Source: Schistosoma mansoni
Taxonomy: Eukaryota > Platyhelminthes > Trematoda > Strigeidida > Schistosomatidae
DNA length: 64,000 nucleotides
Assembly: GCF_000237925.1 (NCBI RefSeq)
Contig: NC_031502.1
Span: 59,331,943 to 59,395,942, forward strand
Direction of reading: 5' to 3'
The stretch's first letter is position 1. Each line of letters starts with the position of its first letter. The notes below the pieces were generated by a model. It did not search any database. It was not told the DNA's origin and worked only from the letters and a program-made list of their open reading frames with translations. The translations under genes were made by a program, and so were the position numbers. Shown one piece after another: positions 11,243 to 25,591 of the stretch.

Positions 11243-14200
11243 GTAAGTTTTTCAAGCTTGTTTTCTGTATGACAATTCATGTTTGTGATCGGTAAAAACT
11301 ATGTTTCATATTAAAGAGGATAACGTCCAGCTGAAAATATTGGTTCCATCAATTGCTGCTGGAGCAGTTATTGGGAAGTCTGGCGAGGCCATCGGCCGAA
11401 TTCAGAAAGATACTAATACAAAGGTCAAGATATCAAAACAAGATGAATTTTATCCTGGTAAGAAATATAAAGTCTTCACGTACGATCTTTAAGCTGAGTT
11501 TCCTTGCTTCTGTGTCATAAGTGATATGTATTATGACTTAACTTGATTATCTACAACATGGATTCTGCTTCGAAACTCTGCATACAAAAGCCTTTTAGAT
11601 TATGTTATATTTTTTGATCAGTTCTAATTCCCTGGTCAAGTACTTTCTATTGGTAAGTGGTTTCGCTGCATGTGAAGACTTAGTAGAGCCCTCTAAGAAT
11701 TTACTCGACAAACCTGTATAAAAGGATTCCTAAAATATCGGACTACAATATTCGTCACTGTAGTAAATTTAGTGGCTTAGATGGAGTCTTTGGATTTGTC
11801 CAAAGTGGGAACTTGTGGTGTTATCATGTATGCCATGGCAAGTAGAAAGTTGGATAATATCTATATCATGTAATAAAGCTGTTGTATTATAGATGTCAAG
11901 TATTACTATGTGACTTGTCTAGGCAGTATGTAGCTGATATTTTAGTGTCCAAATTAACTTTTCACATGAATTAACGTATGTACATTTACCAGTAATATAG
12001 ATCGTGCAATTCCCCTTATTTGACCTATTTTACTGTAAGATAGCCAGTGATAATATCCTAAACTCATTGATATATGGTGTGAATCAGCAATTTTGATTAA
12101 TATTTTGGACTCATTATCAGAGATGGAGAGAGAGACTCCATCAAAATCGTCCACCTGAACTATTAATCTTTATAATCTTCAAATACAGTTTTAAGAACTA
12201 ATCACATTCTACAGAGCTTCATGATTTTGGTAAAGCTGTAGTAAAGTTGTAGTATCAGCTTGTTCCTTGAAGTTGCTTATTGTCACTAGTGGCACTTCAT
12301 AACTGCCTAGCTTAAAAGTTCTTATACATCGTTAAGCCGATTGTGTAGAAATTATTGTTGACTAATGAGGCTAGCACTTGTTCGTTAAGACTCTGATCTT
12401 AATTACTGTAAATCATGTGTCTAAAATTCATTGCATTTACCCATATATAACCAGCCAAAAAGTATCACTATCCGTTATATAATAAATTACATTAATTTTT
12501 GCTTTGTTGCTGCGTTATATTACTACGTTACTGTAATTATTAAAATATTATGGATGGATAAATTAATTCCAGGATGTGAGACTTAACTGTATCTCAAATA
12601 GTATCCTTATCAAAATGTGTAAAGTTAGGAAATTATTTCAACTGTGCCTGCCAATTTCTGAGACTTGTTTGTTTAACTATCAAATCTGTATGATAACACA
12701 ACTCGTTGCTTCACTTCGTTCCTTGATACATCAATAGATGATACCTTCAAATATCCATAACCTACCTGGATGCCAAATGGTAGCTGACATATAAGTAGGT
12801 TTGAAAGAAGTTGGAAGTAATCAAATCAAGACAAGATGAATTGAAGAAATCATTGTTTAGTTTCAGACTAATTGCTTGATGTAGACTTATGAATTGAGAT
12901 TCTTAAGATTCTCACTGTATAGTTAAAGAAATCGAATATCATGTTTTTGCATCGTTCTCAGTGGTGAAGTTGTACTCACTCTATATTTTACTTTGTATAT
13001 TGAGTTCGGTGCTATTCCATGTTTTTCATTCCTTTTTGGGGAATATCTATTAAGTTTAACTTTCCATTAGGTTCAATGTTCTCTCCCTTTCTACGCTTCT
13101 CTTGTTACTTTCTGCTTTCGCTGTACCGTTTTAGAATGTAACAACTTGAACTGGCATAGATTCGTCCTAAATCTCTCGTTTCCTTTGACTTACTGACTAA
13201 ATAAATAGGAAAAGTAATTGTTTTATCATTCTGATTCGCATACTACAAACAGGACCTGTAAATCTTATAACAAACCGTTTTTCCTACTTTTAAATGACTT
13301 GTGATATGTTGTAATCCCCATTTTATTTTAAAATAATCGCTTCGGAAAAGTAAGGAAATATGCTTTCTAGTTTAGTCATTTGGTGGATTTAAATAGTTAT
13401 AACTTACCTGACCGATATCGACCATCGATAACTATTGGATCTATAATCAGTTAATCGCTGGTCACGTGGTATCCACGTCCTACCGAATAAAAGAGGCTAC
13501 ATAACAACAAAAACTCTAATATCATGACATCCGTTGTTTTTACCTTCATAGGTGTGCGCATGTGTCTTAGTTTACGCTACATAACAAAGTTTATCGTTGA
13601 ATGTTATATTGTCTCAAGTGCTTTTGGTATCAATTGGATAGTTTGATATTATCTTTATCAAGATTGATCTAGCATTTTTGTTTTAAATTGTGCCTTCAGT
13701 GAGTTTCCAGTAGCGTCCTATCCACTATTTTTGTTCTACAATTTCATCTAGATACACACATGCATACATAGACGAACAAACACATTCACGTCTTTCTAAT
13801 CGAATTTCAAGAAACGGTAAAGATGCTCTTACGAAAAATGTTCAAAAATGTCACTTGCCGAAAACTGCCCGACCTTACTTATAGCGGTAGTCTATCAAAA
13901 TTTTTTTTTCTTAAAACAGAAAATCCCATTTAGACGTTCAGAAATAAAGCTAGTTCCTCATCATAGCGCTTACTAATATATATAGACAATTCTATGGGAA
14001 GACGATGGTTATCAGGATAATGTAATAAATTTGCTCGATGCATGTCGAACAGTCTGATCATACATATACTTGTTAAGAAATTATATTTGAAAAATAAAAG
14101 ACCAACTAGACAAACTAAAACGTAAGGGTAAATAAAGATAACAATAAAGTACATAACGTGAAAGTCATGCTGGATAATAAATCAGTATTACCATGGTAGG

Positions 14201-17200
14201 TTAAGAAACCATCATTTCATTTATTTGTGTCAAGGGTAGGAACAAATTGGTTTTGAACAAATTAATGGGGTTTCAGTTTTTGTATACTCAAGGATTTAAT
14301 AAATTTTAGTATACACCCTTGAACTCTTTTATACAACTGACTTTCTTTCAAACATACAACCTGTCTCAACAAAATGTTTTCCAATGAAGGAATATATTTG
14401 TCTATCCTGTGATCTTATTTGACCACTGGAATCCGTTTGTTTTTGCAGCCATTTGGGTATATGTTCAGTCAACTTTACTTGTAGCTCCTAATCTCTTATG
14501 AGCATCGAGGTTCAATTTGTCAAGGTAGATGCCGACACCTTTAGCTTTATATAAAAGACATGCGTTAAACTATTCAGAAAACGTAATGGAATCCAGTGGA
14601 TGGTTTGAAACGCTTTATTTACGGTCACGTGACCCATTTTTGTTTGTTCAAATACATAATTTGTATAGATTAATTGGATTCTCGATGTTCAGCACGAACT
14701 GAGATCAACTAGAGAACTTGTGAAAATTAGGATTAATGAGAAAATGTTCAAAGAAATTTTATTGAGAGAAGCTTATCAAAGACATAAATTGTTTAAACAG
14801 TACAGAATTTAACATGTTTTTTTATTTACAATAAGCATGATAGTTGATGGATATAGATATGAATAGAAAAATAAGGTGAGGATGAAAACAACACACAGAC
14901 CAAGGAAACTATCAATATTTTTTTTGGATTTCTAATAACGACAACTTTAACTTGATGCTGTTAGCAATTTTGAGGTTAGGCTCAGAGTACTAGATAAGTT
15001 TGGAAAGTCATTTGACGAGGTCGTGAGTCTTCATCGACTGAGATAGTTGTGATATGTATTACGTATGTCCATCCACCGACTACTTCAACTCACTGTGCGA
15101 CATTTGATGTAGGAGTTGATTAGAATGCTAGAGGCGGTCAAACCAAGACATGGCATCAGTCTATGAAGACATCGACTACTGTAGACTAAGCCATGTAGGT
15201 AGCTCCAGATCACCTGGTCGGGATCTGCGTGATAATCGTAACCAATGGTTAGAGACTTTGAATGACATAGCTCAGAATCGTCTGAATCGGAGCAAGTTAA
15301 TTCACTTTTTGTTTTCCCTCAGGCCCTAGGTCCCTGAATTCTCGAATTGTTTTTTGGGTGTTTAATTTATTCTATTACAATTAAGACTTACTATATCTAG
15401 TGCTCTGGAGCTTTTCCTGACAATTTCATCCCGTCTTGATCGGATATGGCAACTTGAACCTATGTAAAAGTTTACCAGATTCTATGTTGCGTTTGACTGA
15501 CTGACTATTGTTGTTAGTAGCAGCTAGTTATTTTGCTGTAAACTTTAATTCTAAGCTTCCTGATATAGTTGAGCAGTTCTGTTAATGATGACTGTCGCAC
15601 TGTCAACCTGGGTAAGTTCCATTATTTTAACTTCTCACTAGAACTACACAAATCCGCTTTAAAGCAGCTATTCACTAATGAAAATACGATTATTTCCTTA
15701 AGTAGTTTGTAAACCTTTCTCTCTATTCAATTACTTCATTTTTCTATTGAGTCTCGGTATTCAGTAAATATCCAACTTTGGATTTCAATTAATTTTTCTT
15801 GTATATCATTGTATTTTTGCATATTTTGTTTGTTCTCTTAAAGATTACAAATTTGTTTATTCAATAATTTGCTTACAAGATCTTGTATTTCAAAAACTAT
15901 TAGAATCTGTATAGATTTTCAAAAAAATTTTCAATTGAGTATGACTGATGATTGTAACATCCTAGTGTAACTTTTGTAATTCGTGTGGATTGTTCTGATT
16001 ATTTTTACGTCGAAGTGATTCCTTAGCGGTTGAAATGATTGATATTCAAATTTTATAAGTCACATGTTTAAATTCTGCTCTATCTACTTCGATATAGACA
16101 ACTGGATTGTATCAGACAGATTGTATACAGACAGCGTAGCTTAAAGCTCAGTATGTAGATCTGTACTTGATACATCAGTTACATCTACTTCTTCTTAAGA
16201 AATGCTAATCATTGTTCATTTTAACCTTGGGAAGATTTTCATGTTAGATTTCCGTTACATTACAGTATTTGAAATTGTAAGCAACTGAAAAACATTTAAA
16301 TATAAAGCTATTTTTTATATTCTCAGCACTAATTCATGCTTTTTACACTGTTTGTCACACAATGGTTGTATTTTTTTGACAGGTAATAAATTAAAGTTTA
16401 AGGCTTTCAGAAATATGTGCATATCACTCTTTTCCGGTGTTTATTTATACAGAAACTGAAGGGCAAAAAAAACCATTTTATGATTTATCAGTTTGGTATT
16501 GAATAGTGAACGAATATTGAACATCATACCTTAAACAAAAAAGAACAATTATATATTGGTACTTTTGGATTGTGCGGTTTTTATATATTCGTACACTTTA
16601 TATGTCTTGTTTTTTAACATCACTTTCTCGTGGGCGTTTATTGTTTTTTACTGAATTTTGCGGGGCTTTTTCATGGTAATTTAGGGGCGATTTTATTTTT
16701 GTTAAGCAGTAGCTCAGCTGACTTACGTACGACAAGGTTTACGTGTAATCTTTTCCTTACAGCTGTTGCCCAATTCAGAGCTTGTGCTATATTTGGACTG
16801 CTGATTTTATTATCATTCAAGCGTGTTTGTGTATAATGGGATCCCGTTTGCGTTTCGCAATATACAAACAGTAGAGAATCTCTCTCCATATATATATATA
16901 TATGACCAGTTTTTTTGCAGCGTATCACCCAAAGTCGCTTACTATTGGTTACAAGTATTTCGTGGACCCCCACCACGAAGTCTTTATCTCTTTACACGGT
17001 TCAAACGGACAATCAATCCCTCGATTGACTGATGCCTTGTCTTTATTCCCTCTAATTTGTTTAAACCTACTCCTTTGTCTGGAAACTCTGTTTGATGGGG
17101 TCGGCGGTTGATAGATCTTGGACAGCGAATGTCTTAAACACAGTCAATGAAGGCCTAGTGTCTCATTATGAAATGCCTCGTCACTGAACCTGATTTTTTA

Positions 17201-20200
17201 TCTGATACCATGGTTTTAACCTCAGCGTCACTCACTTGACTGTTCGACTATACGCAAATGATGTTTTGAATTCATCTACTTTCAAGTAAATCCAATCTGC
17301 GTATGCGTTTTACTTACGTAAGTCACGTTTTACACCCATACAATAAGATGATCCTTTAAAACATCGGAAGAACGGTTTAAACACTCAGGGACTGTTCGTT
17401 GTTAGAAACTGATTATGTTGCTAACTCAATTGTGTAGATAATTGACTACTTGCATTCACTAGATCACTTCACCACTTCATTTACCTCAGCTAAGGTAGCC
17501 TATTACCATCGTTATTCATTATGATGGAGGTTTAAGTTCTCCAACTTTCAGACTACTGATTTCAAAGCCACAATTTAGTGGTTTCAGGGATAGTGGACTT
17601 TGGTAAAAGCAACATTCGAATTACGCGTTTGAACTATGTGTATACTCGAACAATTTTAGTCCTGGCAGTTTTGTAGTGGACTTTACATTTTATAGCATAT
17701 GTGTGTATCTCAAAGTCTACTAAATGTACGTAACCACGCTTGGCTAATGACTTTTGTTATTCGCTTAGTTTCTACGTAAATATTTATCATGTATATGTAT
17801 TTAGATTGTATCTGGTGTACTATTTAAAAAAATGTGAAAACTCAATTTTTCTCATTCAGAATAACTGTTACCTGTTAACTGCTAGTTTTTTTATATTAAG
17901 GAATACATTGTATATAGTTTAGATGATTTGTGTCGTTCCTAAAACCTCAATAATTGTTTGTTATATCCTGAAAACATGAATATAACTTTGGTGTTTGGTT
18001 ACTATTCCATTCTGAACAATAGAAATATCTTTCTAGATTACAGTCTTATTAAATAACAACTTATCATTTCTCAAGATGAGTGAACCATCAAAATGGAGTG
18101 ATTGATCGTTATAACTAAGATTATTCTTACTAGTGTGAGGGATTTGTGTAGACTGTAGTATTTTCACAGATTAAATCACAAGCTGATTTTAGCTAGGCCA
18201 CTACGGAGAACCTGCAATCACTAAGTGAGCACTTCGTCCCAGTATAGGACTCCTCATCAGCGCGCATGCACGATCCTGCACGTGGGTGTCGGGCGCAAAC
18301 GTCTGACTTCTAGATTATTGTGCTGGAATCCAGCAGTGTTCATGTCTAACTTCAATCAATCCATGACATTGCGCAACCCTTCATCTAATGTCTTGATGGA
18401 TGAAGGGTTGCTCAATGTCATGATTCTGTTAAGCTTGTTATAACTGAAGTCTTTTAAACATCAAAATTGGAAATGTCAGTAGATATCGTAACTGAAAAGC
18501 AGTGAATAATAGTCCTGGAGGTAGATGGTAGCCATTCACTAGTAAACACTTAACATCAGTGTACATTGATTTAAGTCTTTGCATCATATCAACATAGAAA
18601 AAAATTAACAAGATTTATTGTTCAGGTGTCGAATTAGCAGTTATGTCTACAATAGTGAGAAAAACTAAATATAGGAAATTTGTTTTAAGAAGATGGAATA
18701 AACTAAAATCGAGGCCCAAATAATACAATATTTTCTGATACAAAAACCCACATATTTCACCGGGTCTGATCCTTTGAAAAGAGTCCTTTTAATATCACTT
18801 GAAATTACTAAACATATGGTATAACCACTTTTCATACAAACTTCATATTTGACCTTGAGACGAATTATCACGTCAAAATGCTTATTTTATTATTTTATTT
18901 GAACATATAAATATTGGTACAAAGGGGCACCGAATACATATGCGCCGCACAAATCTCATTCGATTTGCGTGAGGGCTGTGATACTGCCCAGGTGCCCAAA
19001 CTGAAGCAGGTCAAAATGCTAAGTAACGAATAAAAAAATACCAGCAATGAATATTTAAGTAAATACATATTTTTATTTCATAGCAGACATTTTTCACGAT
19101 AACTCAAGGATTTAAATTATAAGATAAGATGGCAAATTAAAAATCCCCACAGAATATTCAGAAATAGAATATTAAAGCAAATAATGATTTTCAATAAATT
19201 CATCATAAGGTTCCACAGTTATAAGGTGGACCTTTGCATTTTTTACAGCTAAAATATGTCTGTTGTGTCCTCCACTTGATTATGGCTAATACGGTATACG
19301 GCTATCGGCACTCGAACGCGAAGAAAGCATGCAGTCACAAATCAAAAGACAGAAGGAAGCAGAAGAAGTGGTTATTGAGAAAGTATCAAAAATGTACAGA
19401 AAAACAGGTGTATTTATAGCTTTTCGTATAGGCTATAACATCATTATAATCCTATCAATCTGTATGTGGGAAGTTATACAATTCTCCAGTCATAGCATGG
19501 CACGTTTATATTTTATAAAGTTCTGTCGTGTCCTGACTGGAGGTAGTCTCTTCGTCTCTTTTAAAGCCTCTGAGGATGCTTCATGCGTTCTAGGAGCCGT
19601 CCCAACAACGTCGAAAATGTGTCATTCGTAAATTAATAAGTTCATTTATAAAGGAGTAGAAAAACTCCCTGTTAAGTGTTGAGTTACAGTCCATACCATA
19701 AAATAAATCATGTACGTTAGATAAATAGGTTAAACATATCCTTTTTAGATACGTAAATTAAGTATTCTTGACTTGATCCCGATGGTTATTGCCTGGACTC
19801 GGCTAAGTTGTCTGCACCTACCAACATGGTTCAGATAATTAGTTAGTGACTTTATTAGACCGATACCTTCTTTTGATTTGATTTTCCTTCAGTCTACTTT
19901 TACACCATTCAATGTCTAGCGTAAAAGTAAATTATTGTTAAGTATGCGTAATTCATATTTTAGTTTCAGAATCCTTAATTCTACATCCGTACATCCCAAC
20001 TCATGGTTAGACTCAAGGCTTTCAGGTCTCACATCAAACTATTATTTCAAACTAATGGATATGAATCCGCTGATTCAGAGTATATACATCAACCACCAAC
20101 ATTATAAATGATAGATTATCTCATTAACGGATTTTATTCGGTGACACCCAGTGTTGCTTTCTCTCTCCTGGAGTAACCAAATTTGAATTAAACATTTCTG

Positions 20201-23200
20201 AACATTTAAAAAACGTTATTTCACCTGCAATGTGTATCAAGCTACATTGGATATAACACAATCAAATAATAGTGACTTCCATGTATTCAACTATAGACAA
20301 AAAATTGATGATTATTAAATATTTCACTTTCCAATTTATTGAATTACATGATTAATCAACCAATATAACTTCAACAAAAAAATGTTTTAATTCAATGATT
20401 GTATATGTATATCTCTTAGTTACTATTGTTTATTCTTCATTGATGTACAAGTGAAATCCAAATTCGGATTATTGGAAATCATTAGATTTCGTGAATAAAA
20501 AAACTACTACAAACAAATACCATAAATTTATTCAACGATTTAGTCGATAGATTAATTTATATGCAAAGTACATATATGTATATTGAGACAGTCGAATATG
20601 TGATTAATTAGATGTATGGTTTATTTTTCCATGGTTCGTTAGTAATCCTATATCTGTGCATCAATTAAATATATACATATACATAGATATTTGATTTAAA
20701 AGATTCAGTTTATTTATCATTTTAGCCATAAACTTGTGGCAGTAGTAGTATCACACTAGTTATCAAAAACTCAAATCACTTCGTAAACTATCGAGAATTT
20801 AAAGAAATCAGAATACAAATAAACTCTATTTTATAAGATGGTAATTGGAGGTGGTCAACAGGAAACCCTGGACCCGGGTTTCGTGCTACTTGGCATTCGT
20901 CAGCAAGGTGTACCTGTAATGTTGAGGGGACTGGTGCTCCCTGACGGATTCGATCCTGTGTCACTCAGCTTCACAGTCAGAAACGTTACCACTGAGCTAT
21001 TCGGGCTGTGACCGACCTCCTGTAGGACTGAGATGTAATCACAATTGATTGATCACTGAGTGGTGATCAATGTCATGAGTGTCAAGTCCTTCTTAGTTTC
21101 TCTCGGGATTAGAGGGACACTTTGCTGACGAGTGTCTATGACTGCGAAGCTGAATGCCAGAGGATCGTGTTGGCCAGCTCCCACCAGCATTTTATTTCAA
21201 TATATAGTGCACGCAGTGTTGAGCCACCTAGACTAGTGGCCACATTGTAACTTGATCGATAGCATTCGATCAGCACTAAGAAGGACTTGACACGCATGAC
21301 AGTGATCACCACCCAGTGATCATTCAATTGTGAAACTCTATTTTATCTTTATCACAAATATTTATATCTTCTTTTTAGTATGAGTGTGTGGAAATTGTTG
21401 GGTTTTGTTGAAATCTTGAACCAATCTTAGCTAGACCATCATTGAAAACATAGAACCACAGGAAGGCTATTTCGTCCTAGTATGGGATTCCTCATCGGTA
21501 CGCATCTACGATCCAGCACATAAGTGTTGAACCCAAGACTTTCGGTCTCGTGAACGAACACATAACTTCTAGATCACTGAGCCGGGAACCAACAGTGTTA
21601 ATGTCTAACTTCAATCAATGCGCAACATTGCACGACCATCTTCCATTGTCTTCATTAGGTAACTACCTCGCACACAACAGCTGAACACCATTGTTCACGG
21701 CTTCTCACTAGAACTTTGGAAATCTCTCGAAACTAGTCACGAGTAAGCACATGATAATTGCAGGCATAGGGTTTTGGTCTAGAGGTTGGGGGTCCACGCG
21801 TGAGACCGAAGGTCTTGAGTTCGGTTCTCGCTTGTGGAATTGTGAATGCCCGTTGGCGAGAATTCCGACATCAGGACGAAACAGCAGTAGAGCAAACACT
21901 TGAGAAATCCCTAAAAAGTCTTAATTAATACTTATTGATTCCTATTACTCCCTTAGTTATTAACATTCTTTGCCTAAATAATGATGATAACGATCATAAG
22001 CAACTCTATGATTATTACCTTTCCTGTGTGTCTGTGTGCGTACGTGCTACTTCAGTTTATCCTCTCCCCTCCCACCTCGTCATTACATCCTTCAATTCAA
22101 CAATTCTCGGATGAAAATTTTTCTTTAAAAAAAGCACTTTTGATTATACATTCAGTGTGAAATCTACTAAGAATATGTACCTATTCCTTACCACTTTAAA
22201 AAATTTGTCTCAGGGTTGTTCCCTGTCTATGTACATATATAACATGTTTCCGCGCATATTTTGTGTTTTCCTTGTACAAATCACGAATATTTAGTTTTTT
22301 TGGAAAATACTAATTATTGATTGATAATTTTCCGTCACTACTACTAATATTACTTCACCTATAAATACTAGGGAAATTAGTGTTAACTTTACTGCTTTCA
22401 ATGTGTTATAACCCTTGCATAAGTAAGGAAAAGAATGTTTCACACACAAAAATGAAGTGAAAAGAAGACTACTTCATCATCTGCAACATGTTTCATTTGA
22501 ATGGGTTTTGTGGAGATCGGTCTTATTTGTAGGTTATTTTTGTCACAGTTCGATCCTAGTTGATGTAACATTTAAAACCATGGAGCACTAAACAACAGTT
22601 TCGCTGTAGTACGCGAATTCCCAATAGTGTTTATTTAGTGGGTTATAGTGGTCAAGCGTTCGTCGCGATGCATGAAAGTCCTGGATTCGATTGCTAGAGA
22701 GGTCTTTAGTCCTCGCTTATAAAAAGTTCTGTATTGGGACAAAATAATTGTTCCAAGCTCCCTGGTTTTTAATGACACTTCAACCGAGATCTCTCTGTGA
22801 TGAATACAATCAGTATGGCATATATCTATGTGTATGTAATATTTGCGTGTGTACAGAGTGATTTCGGCTTATTTTATTGTATAATAATATAAGCTAAAGC
22901 AAAACTGAAAACAAATGTTGTGGTTAGAATTGTGTATTATCGAACTGTTATTTGTGGAAATCCGACTTTTGTGTGTGTGCAAATGATACTTTTAAGTGGA
23001 AATTAATTACTTTAAGGATATCATTCAGTTGTGTCTATTGCTCATACTGTCTGATGTTACTTACTACCAACAATATTGTTACTGCTTTTAATACAATAGT
23101 ATATTCCTGATAATTTAATTTCATTGTACTGAGGTAATGTGGTAACTTGAATCGATGCACATGTGTCAGGTTCTACGTTGTTTGTGCATGATTGATCAAT

Positions 23201-25541
23201 GGCAAATACCTAATGTCATATAGTTTAGTTCTTAGTGTGCTAGCTGAAGTTTACAATGAAGTGACTCGACATGCTATGATGTATATTGTTAGATAGTTGG
23301 AGACAATCGTACTTCATTCTGCTAATCAATGTTTTTAATTGAATATGCTGTTACATGCATAGGATACATGTATTCAATTATAGGTGTCTTCAGAGCTTCC
23401 ACTGTGTATGGTAAAACAATGGAGTGCGCAGTGCTGAGGTTAGATTTCAAGTATTGGTGAAAGATGACATACCGTTCAGTGAAGCTGTGAATCTTTATTG
23501 ACGGAAGTGACTGGAACATGTATTAAGTAAATCCGACTACTACTATCGACAACTTCACTTATCATGGAAGTCTGATCAGCTCTAATGGGTTGGTTTCTAA
23601 CGAAATCTCTGCACAGATTCACAAAGCTTGTTTGGCTTTTGCCGACTCACGTCATCTATGTCTAAGGCGAGATATCTGAGTATACAGCGCAGCAGTACGT
23701 TCTGTTCTATTTACGGCTGCGAAACGTGGCCATTAATAGTGGAAGATACTCGTAAGCTACTAGTATTTGATCACATATGTCTTGGAAATAATGACAGCAT
23801 CTGCTGGTATCATCGGGCAAGTAATAGTGAGGTTAGACGTAAGGTATTAGGGAATGGTGGTAAATCAGTTGACAAGGTTGGGAATCTTCATCAACTGAGA
23901 TGGTTGGGTCGCGTGTTACGTATGCCTGAACACCAATTACCATAGCGCGCAATGCTGACTGATATTGAGGATGGTTGGAAGAAAGTTAGAAGAGGCCAAA
24001 CCAAAACGTGGCATCAGTGCTTGAAGTCACTAACTTCTAGTCTGAACCATGTTGGTGAATGCAGACTACTTGGTTAGGGTCCGTGCCACTATCGTAACCA
24101 ATAATTGGAGACTGTGGGTGACATGGCTCAGAACCAATCACAATGGCGTAGGTGTGTACACTCTTTGTCTTCCCTTAAACCATGAAATTAAAATTATTTT
24201 ATACCTTTCTTTCTACGAACTAATTCTTTCTCCCTGTATAATGTCCTTATATGAAATCGTTTTTTCTACCATTGAAGTGACTGCTTCTGTGAATTCGATG
24301 TTCATCTTGTTATGCTAATAAAGTGTGGCGACTTGAACCAGTGCATATATGTGCCTGGTCCTATGTTGTAGATGACTGACTGATATGTATATTCATATTT
24401 ATTTTATCATGAGCTTTCATTTGACATATTTGCTACTATTATACGATTTACCATTCTTAATTTCTTCCCAATTGTTTAGCTACAGTCTCCCACACTCACA
24501 ACCACTTTTGGCTTGATCTTATATATCAATTATTCTGTCCTTTATGGTGCAGTGCGTTCTGGTCTGCATGTGTATACACCACTTGTATCTGAAGTATATT
24601 ATTCATACAGCGGAGGCTGATATTTGTGTTCTGGACTGAATAAGCTGGATTGGGTGAGAAGCTACTGTACAGAGGACCAATAGTGACTCAGCGTTGACTC
24701 AAGACTGCTCGTGCTGGTAACGCATCATTGCTTATCACAGGGACAATGTCATATCAGTCGGTGTTCTTACTGACGTTTTCGGTATTTAACAGCGCCATAT
24801 GACATAACAGATATATGTCAGCAATCAGAAATCTAAAAAAATCTATCATGAGAGCTATCAGGAAAAATATTAAATAGTACACATTACAAATATATAAACT
24901 AAGAGGTTCTTACCCTCTTTCTATATTTGACTTTTCCAATCATTTTTTAACTTCTCTCGCTTACTACTGATGTATACTTAAAATTAAAATAAGTGAAAGT
25001 ACAAAGAGTATGGAAAAATGATTCATTTCTTGTATTTGAATTCGTATTACTTTTTTGTAAACAATATTTATTAGACAGCTGAGCCACAATGGGCAAACGA
25101 TTGAATTTAGTAAAACCAACTATTATATTACAGATCAATAGTGCAAACTGTATCATTCTCCTTCTGAAACATGAAAGCGTTGGATTTTGATCCATAGTAT
25201 GGATCATTAATGCCCACTATCGAATGTAATCCAAAATGATGGCGATATAACTTTGTCAGTTAGTTGTTCATTTAAGTGTTCTGTAGCTAATAGCAAGCTT
25301 TATTTCAACTTGAATTATTAGAACTAAGTTTAGGTTTTTAATGGAATTTCAGGCAAAGATTGATGTCATCATGAGATTTATTAATATTAGCCGTAAACAG
25401 GTATATCACTCCACCCCCCCCCAAAAAAAATTTTTTTCCAAAGTTAACAGCTTGGCAACAATTACTAACTTTTTCTATAAATAGTCTTCAATGACAGTAT
25501 TTATAGGGATTTTCAACAAACCACCTTACTAGCGTATCTTG

Positions 25542-25591
<50 letters not shown>

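Noticed and set aside
21136-21327. Open frame giving a protein conserved with one at 51512-51700
   Set aside because: The similarity comes from the repeated composite retroposon. The shared stretch covers inverted arms and stops at hammerhead sequence, with no codon-level evidence.
24049-24318. 89-residue open frame repeated at 28289-28558
   Set aside because: It is the untranslated 3' end of a LINE read after its stop. Conservation reflects the recent copies, not selection.
25413-25437. Poly-C/poly-A junction
   Set aside because: A homopolymer slippage feature with no structure or context that suggests function.
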